Assembly (NCBI GenBank): GCA_016125225.1
Contig: WGME01000003.1
Span: forward strand, 930,001-994,000
DNA: 64,000 nt
DNA from: a bacterium
GTDB lineage: Bacteria; Planctomycetota; Planctomycetia; Planctomycetales; Planctomycetaceae
Direction: 5' to 3'
The position numbers and the translations under genes were made by a program. Positions 44,452 to 54,295 of the stretch are shown piece after piece. Under the pieces are notes generated by a model that was not told the origin of the DNA, ran no database searches, and saw only the letters and a list, made by a program, of their open reading frames with translations. The first letter of the stretch is position 1. Every line of letters starts with the position of its first letter.

Positions 44452-47319
44452 CTAAAATCGTAGCTCGATTTCCGCCAGTTCATAAGGTTTGAACTCGCAA
44501 ATCACAGCGTCACCCTCGAGGGGCAGTGGATATTCGGTGGTCCCCGATAAAGCTCGCTTGATGGCGGCAATGGGCGAGCGAAAGAGCCGGATTCTCGCGG
44601 TCCGGCCACGTCCCTCGGTCTCCAGAACCCGCAGGACATAACCGACAGGTGAGGTCGTTGCCGAGTCGGTTTCCCCGAGATCGTGCAGTTCCAGCAGTTC
44701 CATGCCACGGGTATCGATATGGAGTAGCCAACCTGTCGACGCTCCGCGTGGCGGGCCACTTTCCGTGGGCACAATCAAAGCGGGAAGTGTTGCCTCACGT
44801 GCCGCCTCCAACGGATAGGTCTGATCCATCGCCACGGCAAAGTGGAAGTCGCGGCGAGTTTCCCCATGCACAATCAGCAATGCATCAAGCATCCGTGGGC
44901 CGGTCTTGCGATGGAACGGCAAGCCGTAGGGAATGATGGTCAGCCGTTCGGTTTCGTCAGCGATTTCGATGTATTCCGTCGTTTCAAAGCGATCGTTACT
45001 CACCTCGCTGGCTTCGTCGACCAGACAACGGGTGACCGCGGCGGAACTGCTTTCCCAGGCGAATCGCAGGCAGAAATAGTTATTCCAGGGATCACCATCC
45101 GGGACAACGACGGCTGTGAGAGAGACATCGATCTCGATCGCCGGGCGATAACGATCCAGCTTGGTCCGCTGTTGAAACTGTGCCAGAACCTGGCCCGTTA
45201 ATTGATCAATGATCTCGCCTTCGGTCGCGAATTCCTGCCAGGCACCGTGCTCGCGAATGAGCTGGTGCCCCGTGCAGCGCGTCTCCGCATATTGTGATTT
45301 GAAAGGCGGTTCTCCCTCGCCCCCAGGAATCTGCCGCTCGCGGGGATAACGGAACGACACCAGTTGACTGAATCGATTCTGTCGCTTCTGCGGATGTCGT
45401 ACCTGACCAATTCCGCCGGTGGCTTCATTGAGCGTCACCTCAAAACGCTCATTGAAAATCGTCCAGGCATCATTCGGCATTCGGGGACGCAGGCTGCTGC
45501 GCTTCGCTGGGGTTGCCGAGGGACCGGAAGTCGGTAACCAGGCGAAACCGAATCCCGGGACATCGACAATCACTTCGCCCGGATGCTGATTCTGGCCGGG
45601 CTCAATCGCTTTGACCGCTCCGGACACCGGCGGATAGGGAGTGCCCGCAGGCCAGGGAACATGCAGACGACGTCCAAAACGCTGCGGGTTCAGAATCATC
45701 ATTCCGGGCGTCTGGCTCGCACCATGCAACAAAGTTTGAGTCAATTCACGGGCCGATAGCGATTCGTACTCTGCCAGATCCCGCGTTAGTTCGCCGACAT
45801 CGCCATCACGTTTTCCATCGGGGCCAGCGGCTTCGAGACGTTGTCGCAATGCCAGATCATCGGGAGAAATGGGCTGCTGATGCAGCATCCGGGACATCGC
45901 CTGACACCAGCGGGCTTGGTCGAATCGCTGGCTGCGCAGGACGTGATCGGCATAGCGGCTGATCGGATTGGCTTCCCGCCGAGCAACATGTTGCAGCAGA
46001 AACGGAGTGAAGTAGTCACCCGCGTGATGGTTTGAGATGCGTCCCGGTGATGCCGTCACCGTAAACAATCGATCAAACGTGATGAACTTGCCCAGCACCG
46101 GTGCATATTTCTGCGAACGTCGCCAGTCCTCCAGCCACGGCGTTTTGACTTCCGGCCAACGGGCGAAGCAAATCGCGGCGACGTGATCATTGTCCATGCT
46201 TTCCGCAAGTCGCTGCGGTGCCCTGAGAAATGTCGCCGCCCCATCGGCTGCCAGCGGAATTCGGCTGAAGGCCTCCAGCAGCGTGCCATCGTTCCCTTGC
46301 CAACGCATCCGGCTATGTTCGGCGTCGGGATAGATGCCATCATCAATGGCCACATGCAACGCTCCCACATAACCGAGTTGTTGCAGGATCTGTGGCCAGA
46401 CCGGCGACAGCCCGAACCGACGCCGCCCCCAGACATTCGGTGTCGCTCCAAGCAATCGCCGAAAGGTTTGCTGCCCCGTCAGCAGATGATGCAACCAGGA
46501 AGACATCGGCAGCACGGGAACCGAGGAATCGTCCTGCTCGGCGGCTAACACACAGATGCGTTGTTCGGCCACGGCGGTCTTCAGGTCCGCCGCGATTTCG
46601 GGATGCTGTTCCGCAATCGTTGTCAGGTCGGTCCCGGAAACCAACAGATTCCAGGCCGTCGTGCTACGGATCTGAGCGGCGAATTCTTCGTTGACGACAT
46701 CCGGGATGAGCAGGCAGAGATCAATCAAATAGCTATCCACGGGGTAAAACTGCTCCCGGGCTTCCAGCAGGATTTCGAAGGCCGCCTGCAAATGGGCCTG
46801 GGCGGTCTCCCGATCGTGAGCCAACACGGCCCGGGCGGTCCCGATCACCCGATTCTGAAAGCGAATTTCGTCAACATTTCCGAAGTTCCGCATGTGCCGG
46901 GTCAGCAGTTCCACCGAAAGCCAGACGGTTCCCAAGGCGAGGCAGTCGCGTACGAACTCCGCATCGAGGGGGGCATCACCTGTTGAGGCTAAAGGAAGGA
47001 GTGCGGCCTGAAGTAACTCGTCCCGATCGGAAACGCCCTCAACCACGACGGCTTCGGCTTCACGGGCCTGATTCACCCAGTCGTGCGGCAACCAGGAAAC
47101 CGACGACTCCGGAATCATAACCAATTGCCCCGGTTGAGGATGGGGCGGATCATCGGCCCGGTGCCAACGTGGCAGTTGAGGCATTTTGTGCAAAATCGCA
47201 GGATGGAAGGCCACGGCGAAGGCATTCAACAATCCGGCGGCAGCTGACTCGCCCACATCACTGGGAAAGTCCTCGAGGCTATGACACGGAATGAGAATGA
47301 TAACGTCTGTGTAGGTCAT
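44452..47319 (-). CDS. GH38-like protein, probably catalytically degenerate
   Basis: A 955-residue protein that looks like a distant family 38 glycoside hydrolase (alpha-mannosidase type). The segment NVWGRRRFGLSPVWPQIL aligns with the GH38 motif (normally with Asp before FG), followed by QLGYVGALHV. The C-terminal half carries the beta-sandwich hallmark NERFEVTLNEATGGIGQVRHP. The expected nucleophile Asp is replaced by Arg, so enzyme activity is doubtful. No signal peptide is visible. It precedes cmk on the same strand. I did not recognise it as any named enzyme. Confidence 0.5.
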   Translation of the reverse strand: MTYTDVIILIPCHSLEDFPSDVGESAAAGLLNAFAVAFHPAILHKMPQLPRWHRADDPPHPQPGQLVMIPESSVSWLPHDWVNQAREAEAVVVEGVSDRDELLQAALLPLASTGDAPLDAEFVRDCLALGTVWLSVELLTRHMRNFGNVDEIRFQNRVIGTARAVLAHDRETAQAHLQAAFEILLEAREQFYPVDSYLIDLCLLIPDVVNEEFAAQIRSTTAWNLLVSGTDLTTIAEQHPEIAADLKTAVAEQRICVLAAEQDDSSVPVLPMSSWLHHLLTGQQTFRRLLGATPNVWGRRRFGLSPVWPQILQQLGYVGALHVAIDDGIYPDAEHSRMRWQGNDGTLLEAFSRIPLAADGAATFLRAPQRLAESMDNDHVAAICFARWPEVKTPWLEDWRRSQKYAPVLGKFITFDRLFTVTASPGRISNHHAGDYFTPFLLQHVARREANPISRYADHVLRSQRFDQARWCQAMSRMLHQQPISPDDLALRQRLEAAGPDGKRDGDVGELTRDLAEYESLSARELTQTLLHGASQTPGMMILNPQRFGRRLHVPWPAGTPYPPVSGAVKAIEPGQNQHPGEVIVDVPGFGFAWLPTSGPSATPAKRSSLRPRMPNDAWTIFNERFEVTLNEATGGIGQVRHPQKRQNRFSQLVSFRYPRERQIPGGEGEPPFKSQYAETRCTGHQLIREHGAWQEFATEGEIIDQLTGQVLAQFQQRTKLDRYRPAIEIDVSLTAVVVPDGDPWNNYFCLRFAWESSSAAVTRCLVDEASEVSNDRFETTEYIEIADETERLTIIPYGLPFHRKTGPRMLDALLIVHGETRRDFHFAVAMDQTYPLEAAREATLPALIVPTESGPPRGASTGWLLHIDTRGMELLELHDLGETDSATTSPVGYVLRVLETEGRGRTARIRLFRSPIAAIKRALSGTTEYPLPLEGDAVICEFKPYELAEIELRF

Positions 47320-47891
47320 ACCGGGAATGCCTGCGGAACACGTGGCCGGTCATTCTGTGACGAAAAATTGTCTTGGACCGGCTGCGGTGTGCTGCTCAAA
47401 GAGTTTTCCGTATCCTGCTGGTAAAAATACACTTACATCGCAAAAACTTGTAGCCAAGACGTCGTCGAATCTACAGAATCACCGGGGAATTTGAAAATCG
47501 GGAACTCTTGGCGTCGAATTCACGTCGAAAGAATGGGGACGTCACTTGGGGACCTGTCGCGATTTCCGTGGAAAGAGTGGCCGGGGGTCATCGATTCTGG
47601 CGGAGTTTCTGGCCTGTCAGATTGCTGGTTCTGTCGACGCAAATCGACTTCCTGCTTGACGTTTGTGGAAAGTACGGAGTAGTCTGTCAGTAGTTCTTAT
47701 CGGTGAGCCGCGCTCCTCTGGCTGGTCATTCGACTGTCAGGTCGGCCGATCCGTGAATCCTGCTTAGTGAACTTGAACATTCTCACGCTGACCAACGTAA
47801 TGCACGCTGGCTTCACCCCAACTTTCGGGGCGCGCTGGGCGTACGTACTTCGTTGGAATGACTTTATTTGTGGCTGAAGGAAGGTGACGTC
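47320..47891. other. Intergenic region upstream of the pilus operon
   Basis: About 570 bp between divergent genes, probably including the promoter of the pilM operon. An open frame at 47491-47682 shows no ribosome-binding site or recognisable product. A TG-extended TAAAAAT box lies near 47417-47426, but without a clear -35. Confidence 0.4.
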
Positions 47892-50090
47892 ATGGCGGAA
47901 TCACAAGGCGTCTGGGGCATCGAAATCGGTCAGGCCGGCTTGAAAGCCATTCGCTTACGGTATGCCGAGGCAGCCGGGCAGGTGATTGCGGCAGCCTTCG
48001 ATTATGTTCCGCATCCCAAATTGCTCAGCCAGCCGGATGCCAATCCTGATGAGTTGATCCGTCAGGCCTTGGACACATTCCTCTCGCGGAATCAGATCGC
48101 CGGTGACCTGGTGAGTATGGCGCTCCCCGGGCAGACGGCCCTCGCGAAGTTCATTCAACTGCCGCCAATCGAGTCCAGTCGTGTGGCGGAAATTATCAAG
48201 TACGAAGCCCGCCAGCAGATTCCGTTCGCCCTCGAAGATGTCGAGTGGGATTACCAACCCATCGGCGGCGGACAGGAAGAAAGCGGCTTCCTGATCGATG
48301 CGGAAGTCGGCCTGTTCGCCATGAAAAAGGAACAGGTGCGGCATCATCTCAAGCCGTTCCTCGATCGCAAGGTGGAAGTCGAAACGATCCAGATTGCCCC
48401 GCTGGCCTTATACAACTTCCTCTGCTACGACCGCATGGGCCTGCGGAAAGATGGTTCAACCGAAGCCCCGGAAGATTACACCGTGGTCCTCGACATGGGG
48501 GCCGATGCCACCACGCTGCTGGTGACCAACGGCAAAAAGATCTGGATTCGTAATGTGCCGGTGGGGGGCAACCACTTCACGCGGGCTTTAACGAAGGAAA
48601 TGAAGCTCACCTTCGCCAAGGCCGAGCATCTGAAATGCAATGCTACGAAATCTCCCGATCCGCGGGCCGTCTTCCAGGCTCTGCGGCCGGTCTTCAACGA
48701 TTATGTCTCCGAAATTCAGCGGTCCATCGGCTTCTTCTCCAGCGTGAATCGTCAGGCCAAGATTGGTCGGCTCGTGGGTGTGGGGAATGGCTTCAAGCTG
48801 GCGGGCTTGCAGAAGTTCCTGCAGCAGAATCTGCAGTACGAAGTCGATCGCGTCGACAACTTCAACGCCGTGGTGGGCGATCATGTACTCACAGCCCCGT
48901 TGTTCCAGGACAACCTGCTCACCTTCGCCGTGCCCTACGGATTGGCTTTGCAGGGCCTGAAGCTGACCGAGATTCATACGTCGCTGCTGCCGCGGGAAAT
49001 TACGATTGCTCGTAAGATCCGCCGCAAGAAGCCCTGGGCTGTGGCCACCGCCGCGACCATTCTCTTTGGCATGGCCGCTTCGACGGCGGGCTATGGCAAT
49101 GTCTGGCAGTCGGTCAGCCCCGACCTCTTCGGCAATGCGGAAAAGGTTGCTACCGAGGTCACGGGCCAGGCCGCAAGTTTGAAAAGTGCCTACGGTGCTG
49201 AAGAAGGTCGTAATACCTCCGCGAAGGCCAAGGGCGACAAGTTGGTCAACATGTTGCCCACCCGCGAACTGTGGCTGGAAGTTTACAAGTCCATCAATGA
49301 ATGCCTGCCGCGTGATGAAGGTCAGCAACTCGATGAAACCAACATCGAGATGATGAACCGGATTTCGCTCGACAGCATCACCTGCAAGAAATACGCCGAC
49401 TTGGGGACCTGGTTCTCGACGTTGTCGGAAGACGTGAAGTCGTACATGACCGAGACCGATAAGGCCGCGGCACCGAGCGGCCAGGGCTATGTCTTCACGC
49501 TGAATGGTCATCACTATCATCACGATAAGAGCAATTCACTGGGAATGGGTCACCCCTATGTGATCTCGACCCTGATGAAGAATCTCAATCGTGATTTCAT
49601 CGTGCGGAAAGATGCGCTCGGCAGCGGAGAGGAAACGCAATCGGATGTACGTCGGCTGGGCATTTCGCATGTGACCGAAACCTGGTCTCCGCAATCGAAA
49701 CAGATCCAGTTCTGGCCGAATGGCAAGCCCGGTGCCCGTCCCAATATGGGAGCACCGAACGGCTTTGCGGGGGCCAATCCTGGTGGTGCGGGCTTCGGGC
49801 CTCCCATGCCGATGCCTATGCCCATGGCTGCCGTCCCCATGCCGGCTGGCGGCTTCCGTCCGGGTGTGCGTGGGCCTATGGGACCGCTTCCCGGTGAGGC
49901 TGAGGGGGTCACGGTGAAGCTGATTCAACTCACCGAATTCACTCTGGAATTTGCCTGGAAGCCGACGTTACCCGCAGATCGACCGGAATTGATCACGGAA
50001 CAACCGGCAGCAGAAGGGGCACCAGCCGATTCTGCGATGCCGGAGGAGACGCCCGCCATTGCAGATCCGGCAGCCGCTCCTGCCAATTGA
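47892..50090 (+). CDS. PilM-type protein fused to a PilN-like membrane part
   Basis: A 732-residue protein. Residues 1-370 form a PilM (FtsA/actin-like) domain: GIEIGQAGLKAIRL, KYEARQQIPFALEDVEWDY, VVLDMGADATTLLV, GVGNGFKLAGL. Residues 365-380 (SLLPREITIARKIRRKK) resemble the start of PilN, and a membrane helix follows (381-401). The rest is a periplasmic domain with a Met/Pro/Gly-rich tail. The arrangement is best read as a PilM-PilN fusion; in other bacteria these are separate and PilN's N-terminus binds PilM. The start ATG 47892 has GGAAGG upstream. It leads an operon with the next two genes. Confidence 0.82.
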   Translation: MAESQGVWGIEIGQAGLKAIRLRYAEAAGQVIAAAFDYVPHPKLLSQPDANPDELIRQALDTFLSRNQIAGDLVSMALPGQTALAKFIQLPPIESSRVAEIIKYEARQQIPFALEDVEWDYQPIGGGQEESGFLIDAEVGLFAMKKEQVRHHLKPFLDRKVEVETIQIAPLALYNFLCYDRMGLRKDGSTEAPEDYTVVLDMGADATTLLVTNGKKIWIRNVPVGGNHFTRALTKEMKLTFAKAEHLKCNATKSPDPRAVFQALRPVFNDYVSEIQRSIGFFSSVNRQAKIGRLVGVGNGFKLAGLQKFLQQNLQYEVDRVDNFNAVVGDHVLTAPLFQDNLLTFAVPYGLALQGLKLTEIHTSLLPREITIARKIRRKKPWAVATAATILFGMAASTAGYGNVWQSVSPDLFGNAEKVATEVTGQAASLKSAYGAEEGRNTSAKAKGDKLVNMLPTRELWLEVYKSINECLPRDEGQQLDETNIEMMNRISLDSITCKKYADLGTWFSTLSEDVKSYMTETDKAAAPSGQGYVFTLNGHHYHHDKSNSLGMGHPYVISTLMKNLNRDFIVRKDALGSGEETQSDVRRLGISHVTETWSPQSKQIQFWPNGKPGARPNMGAPNGFAGANPGGAGFGPPMPMPMPMAAVPMPAGGFRPGVRGPMGPLPGEAEGVTVKLIQLTEFTLEFAWKPTLPADRPELITEQPAAEGAPADSAMPEETPAIADPAAAPAN

Positions 50091-50148
50091 TGTTTGTTAC
50101 ACAACTTCGAATTGACTATTCGCCTGTAAGGCCGCATGAGGCTCGACC

Positions 50149-51873
50149 ATGGATAAACTCGAACCCATTCTCAAGCAGAAGTTCTGGATCATTCTCGGTG
50201 TGGGAGTGATTCTGACCATCACCGGCTGGTGGATGGCTACCGGTAGCCTCTCGGCCGCGATTGCTGATCGCAAAACCGCGATCGAAAAGGCTTCAAACGA
50301 CATTCCGTCGGGTGAAGTTCCCAACAACGACTGGACCACCAAGCTCTCGGCGATTAATACCCGCCAGGAAGAAATGGTGACCGTGGTCGAACGGCAGATG
50401 TGGGAGGACCAGAAGGCCACCATGTTCTGGCCGGAAAGCGTGGCGGACTTTGTCAGCCAACTCGATTTTCGGGGCGAATTCCTCGGGGAAGCCGGGTTGG
50501 TGGCCCGCGACCTGTACCGCAGCAGCTACATCTTTACGGCTCAGGAAGTGTGGATGAAAGTTCGCCCGATCCTGCCCGATGGCACGGGGATTGTGCTCTT
50601 CCCCTTCGAAGCAATGCCCCACGAAAAATGGGGTTCGCTTGCACCCAAGTCTCCCGAGATCTGGGATGCCCAGGAAGATTTGTGGCTCCTCAGCCCGATT
50701 CTCGATGCCATTCGGGAAGTCAATGGCGGCGAAAACGGCACCCGTCTCGATGCTTCGATTCATGTCATCAATAAGCTGGAACTGCTCGGAGGTGAACGAA
50801 CCACGGGCGATGCGGGTGACGGTGGCGGTGGCGGGGGAGGCGGCGGTTATGATGGTGCGATGGGCGGCGCCGAAGCCGGGATGTTTGGCGGTGGGGGCGG
50901 CGGAGGTGGTGGCTCCGGCCAGAACTCTGGACCTAAGACCGTCAAATCCGAGTTCTCACTGGAAGAAGAATTTGGTTCCAGTGGTCGCAAAGGCGGCGGC
51001 GGTGGGGGCGGTGGCGGCGGCATGTTCAGCGGGGCTGCCAGTGCTGAATACTCGATGGATGCCGGCTCGGGTGATAGCGGCGGCGGCGCTGTCGAGATTC
51101 GTCGTTATGTCGATGACACCGACGATCTGCCCTATAAGACTCGCGGCTTTTACATGTCGTTGACGATGGATCATCGCCGTGTTCCGCATTTGATTGGCGA
51201 ATTGACGGCGAGTGGTAACTCACCCTGGCCCATGGAAATCCTGCGCGTCCAAGTGGCTCGAGTGAACCCTGATGATGCAACAGGCCAAAGCCTGGGTGGC
51301 AACCCCATGATGACCATGGGTGGTCAGATGGGTGGGGCTGGATTTGGTAACGAGAGCCCGGAATACTCATCTGGCTTCGGAGCCGGTGGCACACCGGAAA
51401 GTGCGGGAGCCAGTTTTGATTCGGCAGCTGGTGGCGGGGCTGGGTCCGAAGGATTTAGTAACCCGACAATGCCGACTCAACTCGAAGGACGCTTGTCGAT
51501 GGCGGCGGCTTTGCAAGACCCCTTCATCGCCAAGGTCACGATTGCCGGGCTCATTTACCTGTATAAGCCAGTGGCTCCACCGACGGCATCGGAAGCAGCC
51601 ACGCCGGAGGAAGGTATAGCGGCTGATCCCGCTGCCAGCGAGATGCCCGCCGAGTTGCCCACGGAAACAACTCCTGCGGAAACCACGGTGACCACCGAGT
51701 CGGTTCCCATGCCAGCCGAAACACCGGAGGGCAGCGATCCTTCAGTGACTCCCGCTGCACCGGCAGCCAATCCCGATGGTTCAGCTCCAGCGGTTCCCCA
51801 ACCGGCTGAGCCAGCGGCGACACCACCGCCGGAGAATTCTCCTCCTGAGGCGGCATCTCCAGCCCCGCAGTAG
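50149..51873 (+). CDS. Membrane-anchored Gly-rich protein of the pilus operon
   Basis: A 574-residue bitopic protein. A short N-terminus is followed by a single membrane helix (IILGVGVILTITGWWMA, residues 14-31) and a helical segment (AIADRKTAIEKASNDI) that recalls PilO. Then a mixed domain is interrupted by long Gly runs near residues 226-305, and the C-terminus is Pro/Ala/Glu-rich. It follows the PilM-like gene by 58 bp and probably fills the PilO or assembly role. The family is not named. Confidence 0.6.
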   Translation: MDKLEPILKQKFWIILGVGVILTITGWWMATGSLSAAIADRKTAIEKASNDIPSGEVPNNDWTTKLSAINTRQEEMVTVVERQMWEDQKATMFWPESVADFVSQLDFRGEFLGEAGLVARDLYRSSYIFTAQEVWMKVRPILPDGTGIVLFPFEAMPHEKWGSLAPKSPEIWDAQEDLWLLSPILDAIREVNGGENGTRLDASIHVINKLELLGGERTTGDAGDGGGGGGGGGYDGAMGGAEAGMFGGGGGGGGGSGQNSGPKTVKSEFSLEEEFGSSGRKGGGGGGGGGGMFSGAASAEYSMDAGSGDSGGGAVEIRRYVDDTDDLPYKTRGFYMSLTMDHRRVPHLIGELTASGNSPWPMEILRVQVARVNPDDATGQSLGGNPMMTMGGQMGGAGFGNESPEYSSGFGAGGTPESAGASFDSAAGGGAGSEGFSNPTMPTQLEGRLSMAAALQDPFIAKVTIAGLIYLYKPVAPPTASEAATPEEGIAADPAASEMPAELPTETTPAETTVTTESVPMPAETPEGSDPSVTPAAPAANPDGSAPAVPQPAEPAATPPPENSPPEAASPAPQ

Positions 51874-51958
51874 CGACATGGTTTAAGTACGTTTGAACAG
51901 ACCCGATTTTACGCCCATCCGTCCATAACCCTCGCCCGATTACGGCAGGAGCCTGATT

Positions 51959-54190
51959 ATGAAAAAGAAACTCGGTGGCCTGAAGGGCTTCAATGCAAAA
52001 GAGTTTTTGATCAACCATGGCGAAAAGCTGGGGTTTGGTACCGGTGTGTTGATTTGTCTGGCGACCTTGGGGCTGACCAACTGGTCGCGGTATGACAAGA
52101 CGCCCCAGGAACTGGAAAAGAAGGCCACCGACGCCAAGAACCGGATTCTGTCGACCACCTGGCCCGACGACAAACGGGCAACCTTCGGCCTCAAGGACTT
52201 TGCCGGTCAGGCTCAGGAAGTCCGTGGTCCTCTCTCGATCACTCCCTACGAATACTCCACCAACATGTGGTGGCCGTTGTACCGCAAGCAGGAACTGGCA
52301 AAAGAGCCGGAACTGCTGGCCGTGCTCGATCTGCAAGCCAAATCCGGCGTTTTCACCTTGGGGATTCAACCCAAAACCCCCGCGATGGATGGCATGATGG
52401 CCGATGGATCGGGAGCCATGATTGGTCCCGACGGCAGCCCGGTGGCCGCCAATACCCCGGCTCTGCCGGATGATTTCGACAAGCAGTTCTCTCCCGTAAC
52501 GGGTCGCGGCGCGACAGGTCCTGGTGGTGCGATGGGTCCTGGCGGTGCCATGGGACCCGGTGGCGCGATGGGACCGGGGGCGGCTCATGGCGGTGCCTTC
52601 GCACCTCCCGAATCGGCGATGATGCCCATGGCGGTCGATGGTGGCATGATGTCCCCAGAAATGATGATGGGGATGGGATCTGGCATGGGGATGGTGAGTG
52701 GACTGGAATCCCGCGGCGAACGCTATGTGGCAGTGCGTGGTGTCTGGCCGCTTTGGCAGCAGATGGAAAAGATGCAGCGGGCTTTGAATCTGCAAACCAC
52801 GAACGACGCTCGCAATTTCCTGCAGCTGCTCGATTTTGTGCTGGAACGGCAAACCGCCGTCGCCGGGACCGATCCCTGGTCGGGCGATTGGGAAAAGGTC
52901 GACATTCAGCGAGCCTTGGATGTGCTCGATGAAGCCTACGACTTCGCCATTGATGAAGTTGATCCGCAAATTATTGATACCGTGATCACCATGCCGCTGC
53001 CGGCCCGTCTGGTTGGTGTCTGGGGGGATACGGCCACTCATCCGCGGATCGAGAACTTCAAACTTCCCCCAGCGGAACAGGCTCGTATTCAGAAGTTGGA
53101 ACAGAAGCTGATCGACGAGTTCGAACGCTTCCGTCTGGAAGAGGAAAAGAAGACCATCCGTCCGAAAGGATTTGCAGGTCGACAACGCAATATTCGGTCA
53201 ATGGCCGAAACTATGTTCCAGAGCGAGTACTCGGGGTCATTCGATACGGCCATGCGGACCACCATGGAACAAGATCCCAGCATGCGGATGCAAATGCCCG
53301 ACTTGAAGTCGCGGTTGACGGCCGTCGGCCGGTTGCTTCTCTTCCGTTATATGGACTTTGATGTGCGGCCTGGCTATGCCTATCGGTATCGCGTCAAGCT
53401 GATCTTGCGGAATCCCAATTTTGAACGCCCGCTGGACCAGGTCATTGAACCATCGGTTGCAGAGGGTTCGGATCGCGAAACACCCTGGAGTAATGCCTCG
53501 AATGCCGCAGTGGTGCCACAGTCGGTCAATTACTTCCTGGAAGATGTTGATCGCGATCCGGTGAATGAGCAGCGACCGACTTCGAGCCGTCCCTTGGCGA
53601 AAATGGACTTCTACGAATGGGACCCCGAAGTGGGAACCATGATTCACGACACCGTGGAAGTGAAAACCTATGGCCAGTTTCTCGGCGGGACCAAAGAAAG
53701 CCTGCGGTTAGATGTGGCCAAGCCAAAGTTTGAAGATACGGAAGTGACCTTCCGTTCCGACGACCTTCTGCTGGATACACTTGGCGACGTCCGGCTCGAC
53801 CCGGCGGTCCATCCCGATTTGAAATTGCCGAGAGAACTGCGCGGGCATGCGGGGCTGAATCCTGAAGCCATCGTGGTCGATCCATCAGGCCAGCTTGAGG
53901 ATCTGACTCCCAAGAAGACGGTGCCAGACCCGATGCAGACCTTTCTGTCAAACTATGTGAAGCGCGAACGGGCACCCTTCGACGCGATCAAAAATAAGGA
54001 AGATCAACCAGCCCCGGGGATGCTCGATGGTGGGGCTGGTATGTCATTTGACTCGGCCATGGCCCCGGAAATGATGATGATGGGCGCTGGGGCAGGGATG
54101 CAGCCTCCGCGTAAGACGAAAAAGAGCACCCGCAAAATCAAAGGGGGCGCCAGTTATGATCCTATGGGCATGGGATTTGGTGGCCCATAG
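51959..54190 (+). CDS. Second membrane-anchored protein of the pilus operon
   Basis: A 743-residue bitopic protein: a basic N-terminus (MKKKLGGLKGFNAKEF), a membrane helix (FGTGVLICLATLGLTNW), then a periplasmic part with a collagen-like GPGGAM repeat (52517-52570), a coiled-coil region (EQKLIDEFERFRLEEEKK) and a C-terminal beta-rich domain (YMDFDVRPGYAYRYRVKLILRN). The end is Met/Gly-rich and then basic. It is the last gene of the operon and is closed by a terminator at 54219. Its role is inferred only from its place beside the PilM-like gene. Confidence 0.6.
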   Translation: MKKKLGGLKGFNAKEFLINHGEKLGFGTGVLICLATLGLTNWSRYDKTPQELEKKATDAKNRILSTTWPDDKRATFGLKDFAGQAQEVRGPLSITPYEYSTNMWWPLYRKQELAKEPELLAVLDLQAKSGVFTLGIQPKTPAMDGMMADGSGAMIGPDGSPVAANTPALPDDFDKQFSPVTGRGATGPGGAMGPGGAMGPGGAMGPGAAHGGAFAPPESAMMPMAVDGGMMSPEMMMGMGSGMGMVSGLESRGERYVAVRGVWPLWQQMEKMQRALNLQTTNDARNFLQLLDFVLERQTAVAGTDPWSGDWEKVDIQRALDVLDEAYDFAIDEVDPQIIDTVITMPLPARLVGVWGDTATHPRIENFKLPPAEQARIQKLEQKLIDEFERFRLEEEKKTIRPKGFAGRQRNIRSMAETMFQSEYSGSFDTAMRTTMEQDPSMRMQMPDLKSRLTAVGRLLLFRYMDFDVRPGYAYRYRVKLILRNPNFERPLDQVIEPSVAEGSDRETPWSNASNAAVVPQSVNYFLEDVDRDPVNEQRPTSSRPLAKMDFYEWDPEVGTMIHDTVEVKTYGQFLGGTKESLRLDVAKPKFEDTEVTFRSDDLLLDTLGDVRLDPAVHPDLKLPRELRGHAGLNPEAIVVDPSGQLEDLTPKKTVPDPMQTFLSNYVKRERAPFDAIKNKEDQPAPGMLDGGAGMSFDSAMAPEMMMMGAGAGMQPPRKTKKSTRKIKGGASYDPMGMGFGGP
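52517..52570 (+). repeat. 18-bp tandem repeat encoding GPGGAM
   Basis: Three copies of an 18-bp unit give three GPGGAM hexapeptides, a collagen-like stretch inside the pilus-operon protein. Confidence 0.85.
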
Positions 54191-54218
54191 ATTTCTTTGG
54201 TCTGATGATGAATAAGCA

Positions 54219-54260
54219 AGCGGCCCGGCAGATCTCGGTATCAGCCGGGTCGCTTTTTTG
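54219..54260 (+). terminator. Terminator of the pilus-type operon
   Basis: AGCGGCCCGGC pairs with GCCGGGTCGCT (one G-T pair) around a 14-base loop and is followed by TTTTTT. Confidence 0.85.
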
Positions 54261-54295
54261 CCTTAGCCCAATTGGGTTGAAGGCGTATCTCAGCA

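Noticed and set aside
47491-47682. 63-residue open frame upstream of the pilus operon
   Set aside because: No start signals and no similarity; probably chance in a long intergenic region.
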